Assembly: GCA_947175005.1 (NCBI GenBank)
Contig: CAMWLD010000129.1
Span: 1-6,692, forward strand
Reading direction: 5' to 3'
DNA from: an uncultured Ruminococcus sp.
GTDB lineage: Bacteria; Bacillota; Clostridia; Oscillospirales; Ruminococcaceae
DNA length: 6,692 nucleotides
In this document: one piece after another, positions 5,577 to 6,692 of the stretch
Layout of the letters: each line of letters begins with the position of its first letter
Position numbering within the stretch: the first letter of the stretch is position 1
The notes under the pieces: generated by a model
The model's database searches: none
What the model saw: the letters and a program-made list of their open reading frames with translations, nothing else
What the model was told of the DNA's origin: nothing
Program-made: the position numbers and the translations under genes

Positions 5577-6692
5577 TCAGTCCTCATCCTCTTTATAAAC
5601 TCCGCCGTATTTTTCCGCCTGGCGGCGTCTTGCCTCTGCAATGATCTTTCTTTCGTATTCTTTCATCTGGGAATTGCTGAGCTTTACTTCCCCATCGGAA
5701 TCGTCATCGGAAATTCCCGCTGTAGAAATACGCCTGTTGCTTGTATTATTTGCTTCATTCTGCTGTCTTAACTGCTCTTGAAGCATTTCATTATATTTTG
5801 CCATAAATCCCGAACGCTTCTTATTTTTATTCTTCTGTTTATCTCTTTCGACAAGCTTCTGAACATATTCGGGAGTGTAAATTTTATTAAGAACTATCGT
5901 CTGAATAATTCCCACCAAAGCCGAGCAGGTCCAGTAAAAGCTTATGCCCGCAGGAAGAGAAAAATACAGAGGAACGTAAATTATAGGCAGAATATAGAAC
6001 ATCATATTCATACTGCCCATTTGCGCCGCCGCCTCGGGGTTAAGCTTTTTCTGCTTGCGGTTGTTGTAGAATGTGGTGCATATCTGAACAAGTCCCGATA
6101 ACAAAGGGATTATCAGCAGACCCACAGAAGCTGCAGTCCAAACGTGACCCTCCTGGAAAACAATGTTTGGCGAAACCCCAAGATCAATAAATCCAAAAAG
6201 CATATTGTCAAAATCCAATATCTTCTGAACCACATCAGCGCCAATGCCGCTGTCTCTGAACAAATCGGGATTTTCCTTTACCGACTGTAAAATAAACAGC
6301 TCAGGACGGGAATTAAAGCTGTTATTCCCCTCAAACAAAGGAGCAGCTATCGCTTTAAGCGCCTCCATAGTGTCCTTGCCTATCCTCACCACATGGGTCA
6401 AAGGCTTGTACACCACGTCTATCATACCAAAAAGCACAAACATCTGCAAAAACATGGGCAGACAGGACGACATTGGGTTAATGTTCTCCTCTGCATAAAG
6501 CTTCATCTGCTCCTCTTGCAGCTTTGTGGGATTATTGGCATATTTTTTCTTCAGACTTTCCAGCTTAGGTGCAAACGCTGCATTTGCCGCCACCATTTTC
6601 TGCTGTTTTACCGACAAAGGAAACAGCAAAATCCTCATAATTACCGTAAATATGGCTATCGCAATACCGTAATTTTTAACCAGTGAATATAC
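5577..6692 (-). CDS. yidC: Membrane protein insertase YidC (SpoIIIJ/Oxa1 family), 5' end cut by window edge
   Basis: YidC inserts and folds membrane proteins, alone or with SecYEG. The reading frame stays open 18 codons upstream of the first ATG (6638) to the window edge, and those codons (V-Y-S-L-V-K-N-Y-G-I-A-I-A-I-F-T-V-I) are the expected first core membrane helix, so the ATG at 6638 is internal and the gene is partial; the signal peptide, and any lipobox, is missing. Numbering the 371 visible residues: R20 in I-M-R-I-L-L-F-P-L is the conserved groove arginine; a cytoplasmic helical hairpin runs 27-75; membrane segments follow at about 77-98, 185-208, 228-249 and 250-271. A loop of about 85 residues (100-184) between the second and third helices is large. 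The tail from about 272 is basic (K-N-K-N-K-K-R), then Ser/Asp-rich (328-334), then charged again, ending in E-D-E-D. jag follows after 86 bases. Confidence 0.96.
   Translation of the reverse strand, partial: VYSLVKNYGIAIAIFTVIMRILLFPLSVKQQKMVAANAAFAPKLESLKKKYANNPTKLQEEQMKLYAEENINPMSSCLPMFLQMFVLFGMIDVVYKPLTHVVRIGKDTMEALKAIAAPLFEGNNSFNSRPELFILQSVKENPDLFRDSGIGADVVQKILDFDNMLFGFIDLGVSPNIVFQEGHVWTAASVGLLIIPLLSGLVQICTTFYNNRKQKKLNPEAAAQMGSMNMMFYILPIIYVPLYFSLPAGISFYWTCSALVGIIQTIVLNKIYTPEYVQKLVERDKQKNKNKKRSGFMAKYNEMLQEQLRQQNEANNTSNRRISTAGISDDDSDGEVKLSNSQMKEYERKIIAEARRRQAEKYGGVYKEDED

Overview
This window is an origin-proximal housekeeping block of a low-to-moderate GC, Gram-positive (Firmicutes) bacterium, most likely a member of the Clostridia. 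The basis is gene order: on the minus strand it reads yidC - jag - mnmE - mnmG - rsmG - parB/noc-like gene. This order is well known from the dnaA/oriC neighbourhood of Bacillota, and the coding strand is A-rich with strong AGG-type Shine-Dalgarno sites. No genus can be named from the sequence alone. The rpmH-rnpA-(yidD) genes and oriC/dnaA would be expected beyond the right edge (inference).

Layout, in the direction of transcription (right to left): 6692-5577 is yidC, cut at its 5' end by the window edge. 5490-4681 is jag (khpB), an RNA-binding protein that usually travels with yidC. 4680-4447 is a non-coding gap of 234 bases rich in dyad symmetry: a 19-bp stem-loop just after jag, a 14-base palindrome, a perfect 12-bp hairpin, a 12-base palindrome and a perfect parS site. 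4446-3061 is mnmE and 2989-1094 is mnmG, with a second perfect parS site between them. 1058-357 is rsmG, closed by a strong intrinsic terminator (352-301). A candidate promoter (291-264) then leads into the 5' part of a ParB/Noc-family gene, which runs off the left edge (229-1).

How the parts work together: YidC inserts membrane proteins, and Jag is its usual RNA-binding partner gene. MnmE and MnmG together install the aminomethyl-type modification on U34 of certain tRNAs. RsmG methylates 16S rRNA in the decoding-region 530 loop. The ParB-like protein is the expected reader of the two parS sites, so the window holds both a partition protein gene and its centromere-like targets.

I see no mobile element, CRISPR array, tRNA or rRNA gene, and no convincing plus-strand gene. 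All the recognised protein genes belong to well-described families. The most noteworthy signals are non-coding: the two identical parS sites, each exactly 36 bases before a start codon, and the dyad-rich jag-mnmE gap. I found no evidence of an undescribed system.
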